Source: Parasponia andersonii (taxonomy: Eukaryota; Streptophyta; Magnoliopsida; Rosales; Cannabaceae). From it: a stretch of DNA of 64,000 nt. Shown here one piece after another: positions 10,831-21,790 of this stretch. A program made the position numbers and the translations under genes. How positions within the stretch are numbered: the stretch's first letter is position 1; every line of letters begins with the position of its first letter. The stretch is from the NCBI GenBank assembly GCA_002914805.1, contig JXTB01000377.1, positions 72,315-136,314 on the forward strand, in the 5' to 3' direction. The notes beneath the pieces are model-generated. The model worked only from the letters and a program-made list of their open reading frames with translations, ran no database searches and was not told where the DNA came from.

Positions 10831-11756
10831 TGATTGCGTGATCACATCTTTTACTGTCAAACACAATGAATTTAGGTTAGTCACTAGTTTTCACACAACA
10901 AATCTTTTCCTGACAATTTAATATGATAGATTCTAGGATTATTTTTGATTTAACAATATTATGTATGTCTAATAAAATTTGTTTCCCACCAATTTTCCCT
11001 GCAAAAAAAAAAAAAAAGGAGATTACTATATATACGAAGTGTGATATCAGGCAGGTCTTCGACGAAATTTTTTTCCATGAAGTCCCTTTTCTTTTTTACT
11101 TTCCTTCTCCAATATTTTGACAAAGTTATGTAATTGTATATATTAGAGTGAGTCATAATGGTACTTTGGCCCCCTTTTTTTGGATAATCTTTTTTTTTTT
11201 TTAATGATCCGGTAATCTTTCATGCATACGAGGAGATACAACACATATGGGGAGATATAACAAAGACCAGGCTCAACCATATGTATTTTACTTCTTTTTT
11301 TTTTTTTTTTTAGTAAACTATGTGTATTACTTTTGGATGCAAAAAGCCCAACAAAGACACATGCTTTCGGTTTTTGCATATCATAATGGACAAGGACGGT
11401 GGACTTCGTTTGATGAAGTCAGAAGGAAAAGGTGAGAGAATAGGACTAAGTCGGTTAATGGAGTTGGCTATACGTTGGCCCAATCACACGAATTAGTTTA
11501 TGAAAGCGGTGATCTATGGTGTTATATATCTTAAGGGTTTAACAATTTTTAAGCTTGTCTTCACTTGTTGAAGAGGTTCAAAATATTAAGACAAGTATTT
11601 CAATAGCTTGATTAGACTTATTAGAACATCTGATTATTAATTTTATCCTCTTCCCTCCGAAATTATTTTAGATTTGTTTGTTCATTTAATTATCAGTAAT
11701 ATTTTCAGTTTTTAATGTCTGAGATTCATCACTATTTGAGTTTTAAACATTGACAG
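10831..11756. other. AT-rich intergenic
   Basis: Contains poly-A and poly-T runs, and at 11335-11445 the partner of the repeat at 5030-5170. ORFs here are made largely of homopolymer tracts and are not supported. Confidence 0.4.
11335..11445 (+). repeat. diverged duplicate of 5030-5170
   Basis: Same block order as the copy at 5030-5170 ('acatgcttt', 'cataatggac', 'ggtgga', 'gatgaagtca', 'gtgagaga'). The copia element lies between them, so the pair may be two ends of a local duplication. Confidence 0.5.
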
Positions 11757-12165
11757 GTACAAAGAGAAAAATTGCAAATACTGTTCGAGACAAGCAGGTA
11801 AAATAATTTGATCGATTTTGTGTTTGTTTTACAAATTTTAAAATTTATTGTTCCTATCAAAATTTGTGAATTTTTCAACTGGGTGCTCTTGTGGACTTAG
11901 CTTTATTAAAATTAATTTAGATTTGTTTGTTCTTTTGATTGTCATTAGTATTTTCAATTTTTTATGTTAGAGATTCATAACTATTTGGGTTTTAATCATT
12001 GACAGGCCTAAAGAGAAAAATTGCAAACAATATTGTTCAAGATAAGTGGGTAAAATAACTTGATCAACTTTGTGTTTGTTTTACAAATGATAAAATATAT
12101 TGTTCCTGTCAAATTCTATGAATTATAAAACTGATTTCTAAGTTCTTTATAGATTCGTTTTATTT
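11671..12165 (+). repeat. 249-bp tandem duplication
   Basis: The block starting gatttgtttgttc at 11671 recurs at 11920. Both units carry 'gacagg…aaagagaaaaattgcaaa' and 'gtaaaataa…tgatc'. The units have diverged noticeably. Confidence 0.7.
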
Positions 12166-12523
12166 TGTGTGGCAATGAACTTTGCACCACAGCAAAAAGA
12201 AGTAGCGACTCAAACTGAATTAATAGGTAAGATATTCTCTTCATCTTAAATTGCATAAATACACAACTGATTTTGTAAGTTCTAACACTTCATATTAAAA
12301 ATGGTACGATCAGTTTGTTGTTTTTGCAGTTTTATTTCTTCTTCCTTTTTTTTTTTTTTTTTGTTTTGATTTCTTCTGGTTTTCCATTTATCACTACATG
12401 TGGTTTTTACAGTTCTTGATTCTGATCATTATGAAACAATTACAACTAGCGTTTTGGTAAACTTGTTTTTATGTCTGCTTGTAGGGTAGATTTTGAATGC
12501 ACATCATTTGTATAAGGATTTGT

Positions 12524-12572
<49 letters not shown>

Positions 12573-12763
12573 TTAGTAGGTTTTTTTTTTTTTACCTGTG
12601 TATAGATATCAATTTGACTAATGAAAATTTAACATGCACATTTTTTATTATAAAAAATAAGAAAGAGAAAGAACATTAATAATATACGTCTTTCCATGCA
12701 TTTTATGATCCAAAAACTAAAAATAAATACTTACTAAAAAAAATACATATTGAATTGACAACT

Positions 12764-12794
<31 letters not shown>

Positions 12795-12958
12795 GAGGAC
12801 TTCTAATGATTTCAACTTTTTTATAACCATTCAACTTTTTAAGAACAAGAAAGGGTAAGGAAAAAAAAAAAACAGATATCAACCTAATCATTAATTATAG
12901 ATGCTAACTTGTATTTGTAGCAACTTGCTATAGAAGGTTTTCAACAAATTCTCAGCAG
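11757..12958 (+). pseudogene. possible multi-exon gene remnant with tiny exons
   Basis: Four short blocks are bounded by AG upstream and GTAA(A/G) downstream: 11757-11797 (41 nt), 12006-12049 (44 nt), 12193-12226 (34 nt) and 12921-12958 (38 nt). Possible translations include T-K-R-K-I-A-N-T-V-R-D-K-Q, G-L-K-R-K-I-A-N-N-I-V-Q-D-K-W, Q-K-E-V-A-T-Q-T-E-L-I and Q-L-A-I-E-G-F-Q-Q-I-L-S-R, all compatible with helical protein. The first two blocks belong to a tandem duplication of about 249 bp (11671 and 11920). MITE copy 3 sits in the last putative intron. No start codon, full frame or family was recognised. It may be chance splice signals in AT-rich DNA. Confidence 0.3.
12568..12762. mobile_element. 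MITE copy 3 flanked by (TA)n, shortened
   Basis: A diverged 195-bp relative of the elements at 9237 and 9510. It begins gacacttagtagg plus a T-run and 'acctgtgtata' and ends 'catattgaattgacaac'. TA tracts flank it on both sides (about 12528-12567 and 12763-12790). It lacks about 40 bp of the interior, including the palindromic 'ggatcaccattagatggtgatcc' region seen in copy 1. Confidence 0.7.
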
Positions 12959-13244
12959 GTAAGATTCCATTTATTTTTTATTTTATTAGTTTTTGAATTT
13001 ACATATATAGACATGAAGGGTACATAAGTGAAGTTGGATATTATTTTTCAGTGTGACTAGAATGTCTGAAGTGTGACGCATATATTTTTAATTTTGATCT
13101 AATAATGCGTAAGGCCCACTATCAAGTAGAGCCACACAAGTTCACCGCATGTTCCTTTTTAAAGCTACGTGTTATTTAATATCCTATTTTTATTTTATTG
13201 ACAAAAATATCTTTTTTTTTTTTTAAGTTTTAATTATTATAATT

Positions 13245-13611
13245 TACCTTCTTCTCTACCAAGAAGTTTCAAATCTCAATAGACGTGTTGGAGTTGGCCG
13301 TGATGGAAGCGTTGATGGGAAAGTGAGCGTACATGAAACGCATCTTGTAGAAGCAATCCCTGGTGACACTGGTGATGAGATTCTTGACGTGGCTGAGGGT
13401 CGTACGGATGGCAGTGCTCGTCTTCTTGGAGCCGAACCGTGACTCGAACTTGAGCTTGCACTTGTCGGTGATTAGATCAAAATCGAGGTTCAGATGCTTG
13501 AACTTGCAACAATCTTACCACGAGGGCCTTCGACCTCGATGATCTTGGCGTTCACTGTGATCTTGACACCCCAGGAATGTCCATGCTTTCCGACGACAGA
13601 ATGGTCTTCAT
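13245..13611 (-). pseudogene. RPL9: processed pseudogene of cytosolic ribosomal protein L9 (uL6)
   Basis: Reading down from the ATG at 13611, the translation opens with M-K-T-I-L-S-S-E and D-I-P, then (after a frame change) [17 protein letters not shown], then [22 protein letters not shown] and [15 protein letters not shown], ending near N-F-L-G. These are hallmark segments of eukaryotic large-subunit protein L9, which binds 28S rRNA near the GTPase centre. At least two frameshifts are needed, and an Arg codon before N-F-L has become TGA. No introns are present although plant RPL9 genes normally have them, so this is a retrocopy. The last few residues are lost. Confidence 0.9.
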
Positions 13612-14539
13612 CTCTGTTCCTATTTTGGGTTTTGAGGGAAAAATTAAATTGGAATAGAGAATAAGACTAACTTAAAAATGGGCATTCATGTGAATAAAAT
13701 TAAAAAGGGGGCATGTGGTGAATTAACAGGCCAAAAATGGGATATTCTTGTACCATCCCATAATTCTACCTTGCTAATTAGCATATTCATTTTTCGTGAC
13801 TCTCTTAAACTGTATTTTTCTTTTAAAAAAAATTCTTCAGTTCGTGATATATTACTAATTAATTATTAATTTAATTAATTACATTTAATACATTTAAGTT
13901 TGGGAATGATAAAAAAAACTTTGGAAAGTTCAAACATTTCTAGAAAAATTAATTACATTTAATACATTTAGGTTTGGGAACGATAAAACAAACATTGAGA
14001 ACTTCAAACATTTTTCAAAAGTACTTAAAGGGTGGCATTAAAATTAAATCTTAAAATAAGAAATTATTTTTTTATTAAAAAATTGGCAAGATCTAAATTA
14101 AGATTCTTTTTAGATAAATAAAATATTTTAAATAAATGTCATGTCATCAGATAAACCTCATGATAGTTATTAATTCCAGTATTTAATTAAATCATTAATT
14201 TCAACGCTAATAAATAATGATAAAGCTTTTTGGCCATCAACCAAAATGATCACAAGTATTGAGCATAGATCTAAAGGCGAAAATTATTATAACTACTTAT
14301 TGTTGTAACCAGATAATTTATACTGTTTTTATTTTTGAATAAATAATTTTCTAAATTTTTTCCCCTAGATCATTCAAAGATATATTCAAGTAATTGTCTC
14401 TTTAGCGTCATATATATTCTAACCCCTTGACAATTATGTGTTTGTTTCGTTCTGGCAACTACTGAACTATTTAGAAAAGTCTCATATGGAGACTAGTTCA
14501 ATAATTGGCGATAAGATGTGACTTGCCTATATAGTCCCA
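13612..14539. other. AT-rich intergenic with 74-bp duplication
   Basis: The block acatttaatacattta at 13881 repeats at 13955 with moderate divergence, giving a tandem duplication of about 74 bp. No gene is supported. The 63-residue ORF at 13678 has no recognisable feature. Confidence 0.5.
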
Positions 14540-14545
14540 TATAAA
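14540..14545 (+). promoter_or_regulatory. TATA box of small gene copy C
   Basis: TATAAA about 50 bp upstream of the ATG at 14596, inside the block conserved with copy B (3195). A second TATATA lies slightly upstream at 14529-14534. Confidence 0.5.
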
Positions 14546-14595
14546 CCGTTTTTAATCGGCTTTATATTATCACAAATGAGAGGGGGGGGGGAAAA

Positions 14596-14883
14596 ATGCC
14601 GAGAGAAATTGCTGCTCTTGTAGCTGTTAAAGATACAGATCAAGCATTACATATATGGCAAAGTTCTGGGGGCACAATATTTCTCCTCTGCATGATTTTC
14701 ATGTCCTTATCATTCATGTCGTTTGTGATATTTGCTTGTGGTGATACAGGTACTAGCTCTCCTAAGCGCCGTTCTGGCGGCCGCGTTGTTATGGGCGGCG
14801 TTAATTGTGGCGGCGGCGTCAGCGGTAGTGGCGGCGGCGGCGGCGGTTTTGGCGGCGCCGGCAGTGGTGGCGGCGGCTGCTGA
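14596..14883 (+). CDS. small membrane protein with glycine-rich tail, copy C (open)
   Basis: A 95-residue protein. Residues 1-26 are polar and conserved with two broken copies upstream. Residues about 27-47 (I-F-L-L-C-M-I-F-M-S-L-S-F-M-S-F-V-I-F-A) form one predicted membrane helix. Residues 49-60 are Ser/Lys/Arg-rich, and residues 61-95 are a glycine-rich tail with three cysteines, the last one terminal. The GC content of the tail is far above its AT-rich surroundings. The ATG fits the TATA position, and the N-terminus is conserved in all three copies. Copies at 2396 and 3248 keep the N-terminus and membrane part but not the tail. I do not recognise a named family. A role at a membrane or cell wall is only suggested by the composition. 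Confidence 0.7.
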   Translation: MPREIAALVAVKDTDQALHIWQSSGGTIFLLCMIFMSLSFMSFVIFACGDTGTSSPKRRSGGRVVMGGVNCGGGVSGSGGGGGGFGGAGSGGGGC

Positions 14884-14997
14884 GGCGAATTGAGCCGGGA
14901 CCCATATATATTCGAGGAAAATTAGTAGAAACTACAGTTTTATTTTAAATAAATGTAACTAGCAAAGCCATGACGAAAAGTATATCATACCTACGCA

Positions 14998-15030
<33 letters not shown>

Positions 15031-18000
15031 GCAGGTAATTAACTTCAGAAGAGCGCTTATGTTTTCTTTTTTCTGAATTATTAGTTCTTCTTATTTTTTT
15101 TAATTATATTGTTTTTCTTTCCTTTCTTATCTTTTTTTTTTCCCCTCTAAACAAACCTCCGGCTAAACCCTTGAATATCCATTTATTGGTGGCTCGAATG
15201 CTAGAGTATATAATTATGATAGAGTGCGCTAATTGATACCCAAAAAAAAAAATAAATAAATAAAGTAGTATTATGTAGTCAGTCACGCACTAAAACGATA
15301 ATAAGGCTGTAAAGAGAGATTTTGGATTGAATATCCTTAATGGATGGCCATCATGACGCAGGTTTGGAAGGATTAAATATTGTTTTATTAAAGACTGTTA
15401 TATATGGTAGCATTAACCAACAATGGTCAAAATGGAGCGTTGATTCATGGCCACTACAAAATATCTTGGATTAATTAATATAGTAGAGAGCGAAGAACCT
15501 GTCCTAATTTGTTGTACTTGCTGTCTTACTCAGGCACCCAAATATTGACATTTGTTGTACTTGTTGTCGCCCTCAGCACTCAATATTGACAAATCAGCAC
15601 TAATTATTCAATTAAAAAGTTAATTGTTAAATTAGGTTTTTTGTCATTTGTCAGCATATCAGTAATGAGATAAACAATAATTTGAGACAGCATAGAGGAT
15701 CTCTCCCATCGTAAAACGAAATGGCTTGGAAAACAAGCAGTAGTTTCTAGGCTTTTGTCAATTTGAATAATTCAAGGATTGAGCAAATGGGGACCGGATT
15801 GGGGAACTGACCAATATATCCTATTATAAATATCATGATATATTTCTGACCAGTTTCTGCCATCACTCATTTGGAGAGATTTTTAATTGTCTTTTCAGAA
15901 TCATTTTTTAAGTCTTGGTCCGGCCCCTCTGACAACTAAGGCTACGTTTGGTGGAGATGGAAAAAATAAAAAAAAAAAAGATAGAAGTGAATGAAAAATT
16001 ACAAAAGAAAAAAAGAAAATAAGTAGGATGAAAAAAAAAATATATTTTTTATATAATTATTTAGTATGTGGAGAGAAAAAAAATCAATTTATTTTAACAT
16101 AATTATTTTAGCCTCAATATAGTGATTTTCTATGTCACTCGTCCGTTTGTTCTTTTCATATTTGAGTTTAATAAACATTTTTAGTAAAAATAACCTTATT
16201 ATACATCAATTTAAATTTTATAAAATATATACATATAAACTCTTACACTCTAGAAATAAACGAAAAATCTCTCACACGCACCTTTGCTAAAATTACCTTA
16301 TAGTAATCTCTCACACCCATTCTTAAAAATAATTCACAAAAACAAGATTCAAGGAATAAATAAAAACAAATGCAATTAATGGATAAGCTTTTTTAAGCTT
16401 TTTTTTGTTCTTCTCGAAAATTCACTTTATCTATGTCGAAAAGATAATTGAGACTAAAAAAAATCAGAAGAGCCCTCATGAATCTAAGATTCTCGTTAAG
16501 AGATTTTCAATTAAAATTTTCTACCTAATTATTATGGATAATCGATGAATGTCGAAAAGAAAGGATTATGATAATATTAACATGTAATAAAATTGAAGGC
16601 TATTATTGAAGAGGACTTCAATACCTTTTGCCATTCTTAGCTTCATCGATTCTTGTGGGTGAAAAATTGATGAGATAAGAATTAAGGAAACTACAATTTT
16701 CTATTTGACAGATAAAGTGATAAAATTGTATAGTATGTTTTATTATTTAATTTTCATTTGACATTAATCTGGCTATGTTTAGTTGAAGAGACTTGAGAAG
16801 AACAAAAGTAAGAAGAAGAGGGGTGGGTCGGCAAAAAGAGGCGAGTGGAAAAGAAGTGGGAACAAATGGGGTAGTGGGAGTGAAAAGAAATGACAAAATA
16901 GATTGAGATAATTTGGGAATAAAATGTGGTATAATAAGTAGTAATATAATTTTATATTTTAATTGAGGGGTTGTTTTAGAAATAGTGTAGAAAGAGTAGA
17001 AAAAAAAAAAAAGAGTGATAATAGACCCATTCTATTAAAAATTAGCATGTAAGGGTAATTTGGTAAATTCATTTTTTTCATTGGCTAAAGTTTTTTTCTT
17101 CCACTTTTCTCTCTAATTTGGAGGGGGAAAAAATTATAGGCCTAACCTTAACTTTTCTCTCCCATTTTTTCCTCTATTTTCTCTCTCTCTCTCTCTCTCT
17201 CTCTTTTTTCCTTCTTATCAAACAACCAATTTTTTCATTTTTCCTCTTCTTTTCCCTCGTACCTTTTCTTTTCTCTCCCTTTTCCTCATTCCAAATATAG
17301 AGATATAAGTGATGTTAAAACAGGCTAGTATGGGTATGATACGATATAAGAGCCGGTACAATATAGCATGGCATAATTAGTAATTGTGCTCGGTACGATA
17401 TGACACAATCTAGTTGGAATATACAATAAGTATAGAAATTTAAATTAATTATCATTTCTCACATATATCTAATATTTCAATTTACATTTATTTTTATATA
17501 AAATTTATTTAAATTTTCAAATAATTATTTTCTATAACATAATTCATAACAAATAATTATTTTAAAACAACTAATTTGAAAGAAAAAAAAAAATCAATAC
17601 TGAGCATGATTATGGAATAAGAACAATAAGAGTTTGAAAATGAAAATAATTAGGCTTGAAATAATATATAATATAAAAATTAAACAAGGTTAGATACAAG
17701 AATAATAGTAACAAGCACTATTAAATTTGGAAATTACATAATATCTAAAATGAGTACAATTAGTACGAAAATAACATAATATCAAAAACATATACAATTA
17801 GATATAAAAATAGCATAATTTCAGAAACAAGCATGATTAGATACAAAAAAAAATAGCACAATATTAGAAATAAGTATGATAGTAGCATAATATCGAAAAT
17901 GAAAACAATTAGGTATGAAATATAGACAAGCACGAAAATAGTACGTTAACAGCACAAAATCAGATATGGGCATAGTACAGACACAAGTACAAGTCGGACA

Positions 18001-18826
18001 CAATACGATACGAGACATGAATGTACCATAGGAAAATATGTCTTGGTCAGCACGACACATCTCAGCTAACATCTCTAGCCATGTGGCCTTATAAAATGTT
18101 ACTTTCCTACTATTTATAAGGTCATATGGCAATAAATATCGGGAAATTAAAAAAAAAATAAATAAATAAGATCATATGGACTAATCTACTATTAAAAAGC
18201 CACTTTGTTCTGATGAGTGAGTTTTGCTCACAAATTGGATACTACTTAAATTAATCATTTGACGGATTCTCGAGGTTTTCGTAGATTTTATTTGTATTTT
18301 TAATATTTTGGTTGTAGATCAGATAATATTAGTAGACTTATTACTGTTTAGAGAAAAATAGCATAATCTATGGCTAGTTAGATAGAGAAGCATGCACTTT
18401 GGCACTTGTCATTAGCTCTAAAATATTTAAAAGTTTCAAAAAGAGCAAAGTTTAGATAGGAAAAAAAGTTCCACAGAAGCAAATGTCCTGGTACTATGAA
18501 AGTGTCGTTCCGACATTAGTTTGTTTGGAAAAAAAAAATATTTGGCAGAGAATATGGTGTCTAGGCACTGTGTTAGTGGTGCTCTGGTACTACACTGTGG
18601 GAGTAAAACATACAATTTTCTTTAGATACTTTTTGACTCATTTTTCAATATGGCCACTCCCAAGCTTATAAATAGATCTTTCTAGAATATATTTGAGATA
18701 TTAAAGAGCCATCAAGAACTCAGAAAAAAAAATAGAGCGAGAAAGAGAGAGTGAAGAATTGAAGATAGAACGATTAACAACTTGAATTTTACTCCTTTCT
18801 TCTTTCATGTCAAGAGTCATGTTTAA
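14884..18826. other. gene-free AT-rich stretch
   Basis: Holds a TA microsatellite (15008-15030), a CT-microsatellite (17178-17205), poly-A runs, and at about 17320-18050 a degenerate repeat made of short motifs such as 'agcataatatc' and 'acaagcacga'. Several short hydrophobic ORFs are low-complexity products. No conserved protein was found. Confidence 0.5.
17320..18050. repeat. degenerate short-motif repeat (ta-cgata / agcataatat)
   Basis: Repeated variants of 'gcataatatc', 'aagcatgattagatac' and 'tacgatac' spaced every 40-60 bp. The sequence is probably an old transposon subterminal or satellite-like region. I could not find its ends. Confidence 0.4.
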
Positions 18827-19345
18827 CACTACAAAAAAGAAGATTTTTGCTGACACATTTTGTCGTCGGTCGTCAACGAAGGTACTCCTAACACGTCAAC
18901 AAAAGTAATTTGACTTTTGTCGACAAATTTTATTATCAGCAATAGTCGTTGGTGAAAGACCATAACTAAAAGTCACTTTTAGACAAAAAGTGAAAGGCAT
19001 CGACTAAAGTAGCATTCACTAATGCGTTGTTGACTTTAGCCAATGCTATGTTACTATCATTGAACGTTTTCTGTCAGTAAAAATATGCCAAAATTTTTTA
19101 GTTTGTTAACCAATCATCGACACAATTAATGTATCGATGAAAATGCAACTACTACCGATACATCTATTGTGTCAGCAAAAATTGTCAAAAAAAAAAACTA
19201 TATTAAGTTAAAAATACATTTACCAACACATGGTATTTTTCAAAAATTTTTAAAAAGTAAAAATACTATTGCCAACAAAAAAGCATATCAATGAAAGTAT
19301 TTTTTTAGAATTAAAAAAAATTACCGACATGATTTTGCATCGACA
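18827..19345. mobile_element. CACTA-type left terminus with subterminal repeats
   Basis: Starts CACTACAAAAAAGAAG at 18827, followed by many short copies of (g/c)(t/c)cgac and 'gacaaaa' type motifs in both orientations (for example gtcgtcgg, gtcgacaaa, catcgacaaaag). CACTA/EnSpm elements have 5'-CACTA ends and subterminal repeats of this kind. The inverted counterpart is at 38088. Confidence 0.6.
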
Positions 19346-21080
19346 AAAGTTTTAGTTACTTAAAAAAATTATTTAATTATTTATTAATTAATAATTAATT
19401 AAAATTTAATTAATTATTATAATTTCATTAAATGAAAATATATACTAACTGTATCTAAAATTGTAATATAAAAGAAAAAAAATAAAAAATGTCTACATTT
19501 GTTGAGACAAAGATGGTCTCATCTTGATCACTACCTGCTACTTATTCTTGAGGAACAACCTCAGTATTGTTGTTCTAACTTGTATTCTTGTTTCCCTCGA
19601 AATTGAAATCTCATCCACACTTTAGTCTAAGCTTCTAAGCAATGTACGGTGAATCTATGAAGTTTTCAATTTAAAATGTATTAGGCAGTGACAATAAGAA
19701 GAAACTCAAGGGAAAAAACATAGAACTTGCTTATTAATAAGTCATTGATAATAAAATATTGGAAGGTGCCAACAATTAATTTAATATAATCAGAAATCGA
19801 AAGGAAATTAATTAAATTGCTATATATAGACTAATACAAGCGCACATGTATACATGCATGAAAACATGTTCCTGGGAGATTTATCAGAAATGAGATAAGG
19901 TCATCTATGAATGTGTTGTAGGTCTCTTTCAGCTTCTTTGACTCCTCTTTTCATTTAAATAAATAGCCAATAAAGTTTACATTTTAAGAAAAATTGAAAT
20001 TGAACCTTATCATCTTGGAGTTGGATTATGTAGTGCATGTCTATCAAAAAAATCAGATTCTATATAATCAAAATCTCTTCCATTTTGACCCTTGTGCAGC
20101 CAACTCTACAGTCACCTCTTTTGATGCATCATGCATGCTCATATCTTCCAAATATTTCTGCACATCTTAGAGTCAATTAAAAGAGGAAATCAAATTCAAG
20201 GTTCCAATGTACTAAAACAGAGAATGACAAGTCTAACTAAAATGATATCTAATATGTCTAACTTGGTTTCTCAAATATAGGTCAACTATTTGAAACATGT
20301 TAAGCAACCATGGATAATTAAAAAGTAAGGCATTTAAATCTCAAATTTACTAGCAACCATGAACACGACTTAAATAACGAAAAGTATTATCAACTTCTAT
20401 AAAAAGGCATAAAAAATCTAAACTTTTTCCATGTGAAAATTTGACTATATAGTCAACAAACTTAAGGCATAAAGGCACATAAAAGAAAAACCCAACTAAA
20501 GGTCTGTTCGAGTCTCATATAATTTCAACAGAGCATCGAGTAATGGCAAACAAAAAGAAGTATTATAATAACGAAAATTTCATGAAACCTGCACAAGTTA
20601 ATTGAACGGTTAAGAAATGCAAATTTATAAGTCATATGGGTTTCATATTTTATAAAAATAAGCCATCCAAGATCATTCCTAATGTAAAATTAGTACCGTA
20701 TAATAAACAAATTCAAGAAAAAGAAATAAAAATTCTTTAGTTTGGGTTAAAATCAGAAAATAAACATCAAAGACCAGCATGAGAAAAAAAAAAAAAGAAC
20801 AAGAAAATGAATATACAGAGAACTAGAATAAGTAAAGAATTCACGAAGAATTATTTCCCGATTGTCAATAGAGTCTTACACACTTAGAAAAAGAAAAAAC
20901 GATCTATGAAAGATTGAGCGGCGACATTTTGGGTTTTGACCATGTAGATGACCTTTGATAGGAACTGAAGCTACAAAGTTTTCAAAAACTGTGCTTATTT
21001 CTTATTCCTTATGTTTATCCTTCTTTTTCATAACCATAACACCAATATGCCAGTTACAAAGTTACAGTAGAAATAATATA
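19346..21080. other. no gene seen (possible CACTA interior)
   Basis: AT-rich, without a supported ORF. It lies between the CACTA-like left end and the gypsy insertion. A short minus-strand coding-like stretch around 19500-19660 (S-D-Q-D-E type residues) is too short to assign. Confidence 0.4.
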
Positions 21081-21679
21081 TGTGGGACCCGTTTCCAAAT
21101 CATGCACTACGTGGACGATTAAGTGGCAGAACAGGTCACCAACGGGGCCTACCGTCTAACAGGTGTCAAGAATGATTAGCTAAAGGCCACACGGGCCACA
21201 CGTGATATCACAATCAGCCGTTAGGCCATCCGAGATTAGAGTCGGGCCCATCGCTGACCCTGAGCAAGCTCGGCCCAGTCCGACCTTTATCTCGACAGGT
21301 GGGGGGGTCAGAAGTCCTAAGGGTCTTCCGCCAAAGTACGATAGAAAGNNNNNNNNNNNNNNNNNNNNNNNNNNNNNNNNNNNNNNNNNNNNNNNNNNNN
21401 NNNNNNNNNNNNNNNNATATATATATATATATATATATATAAAAGCTTATGAGCAAGAAAGAAACATATACTCATATAGAACTCATTCCTTGCTACCCAA
21501 AATCAAAGACTAAATACTGACTTAAATATCGAAGAGTCTTTGCAGGTGGCCACCCCTACCTCTCCGACCCTGCCTAGAGTTCAGAGTACTTTGGGAAAGC
21601 GAGGACACATGGACAGTTGGAGAGCACTGCATCAGCGGTTCAGAGACACGTGGATGGCTTGTGAGAAACCGCTCCAATA
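21081..21679 (+). repeat. gypsy copy 1, 5' LTR (with assembly gap)
   Basis: Begins TGTGGGACCC and ends ccgctccaata, a decayed form of the ccgctccaaca end of the 3' LTR. A run of 68 N lies inside it, followed by an expanded TA tract. The LTR carries ACGTG cores (for example 21110-21116). Confidence 0.9.
21349..21416. other. assembly gap (68 N)
   Basis: Unsequenced run. The 837-bp 3' LTR suggests that about 300 bp of real sequence is missing here. Confidence 0.95.
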
Positions 21680-21682
21680 GTT

Positions 21683-21698
21683 TGGCGCCGTCTGTGGG
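21683..21698 (+). promoter_or_regulatory. primer binding site, gypsy copy 1
   Basis: TGGCGCCGTCTGTGGG lies three bases after the end of the 5' LTR. It is complementary to a tRNA 3' end, and this form is usual in Tat-type elements, where it is commonly assigned to tRNA-Arg. It primes minus-strand DNA synthesis. Confidence 0.8.
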
Positions 21699-21790
21699 AA
21701 GAAGGTTGAGCTTGAGAAAAAGAGTAGGAGACTCATGATCGCGCTTTCCCCGAACAAAAAACCATACAACGTTTGATGGCACCCTCAAGG

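Noticed and set aside
11247..11435. 62-residue ORF with a run of Phe
   Set aside because: The hydrophobic stretch is a poly-T tract, and there is no start context or homologue.
17118..17300. 60-residue Phe/Ser/Leu-rich ORF
   Set aside because: Product of CT microsatellite and pyrimidine-rich low-complexity DNA.
15950..17300. Possible large MITE starting 'ggctacgtttggtgg' near 15951
   Set aside because: No matching inverted end or target duplication could be found.
21202..21513. ORFs running through the N gap
   Set aside because: They are LTR sequence plus unknown bases and a TA microsatellite; not coding.
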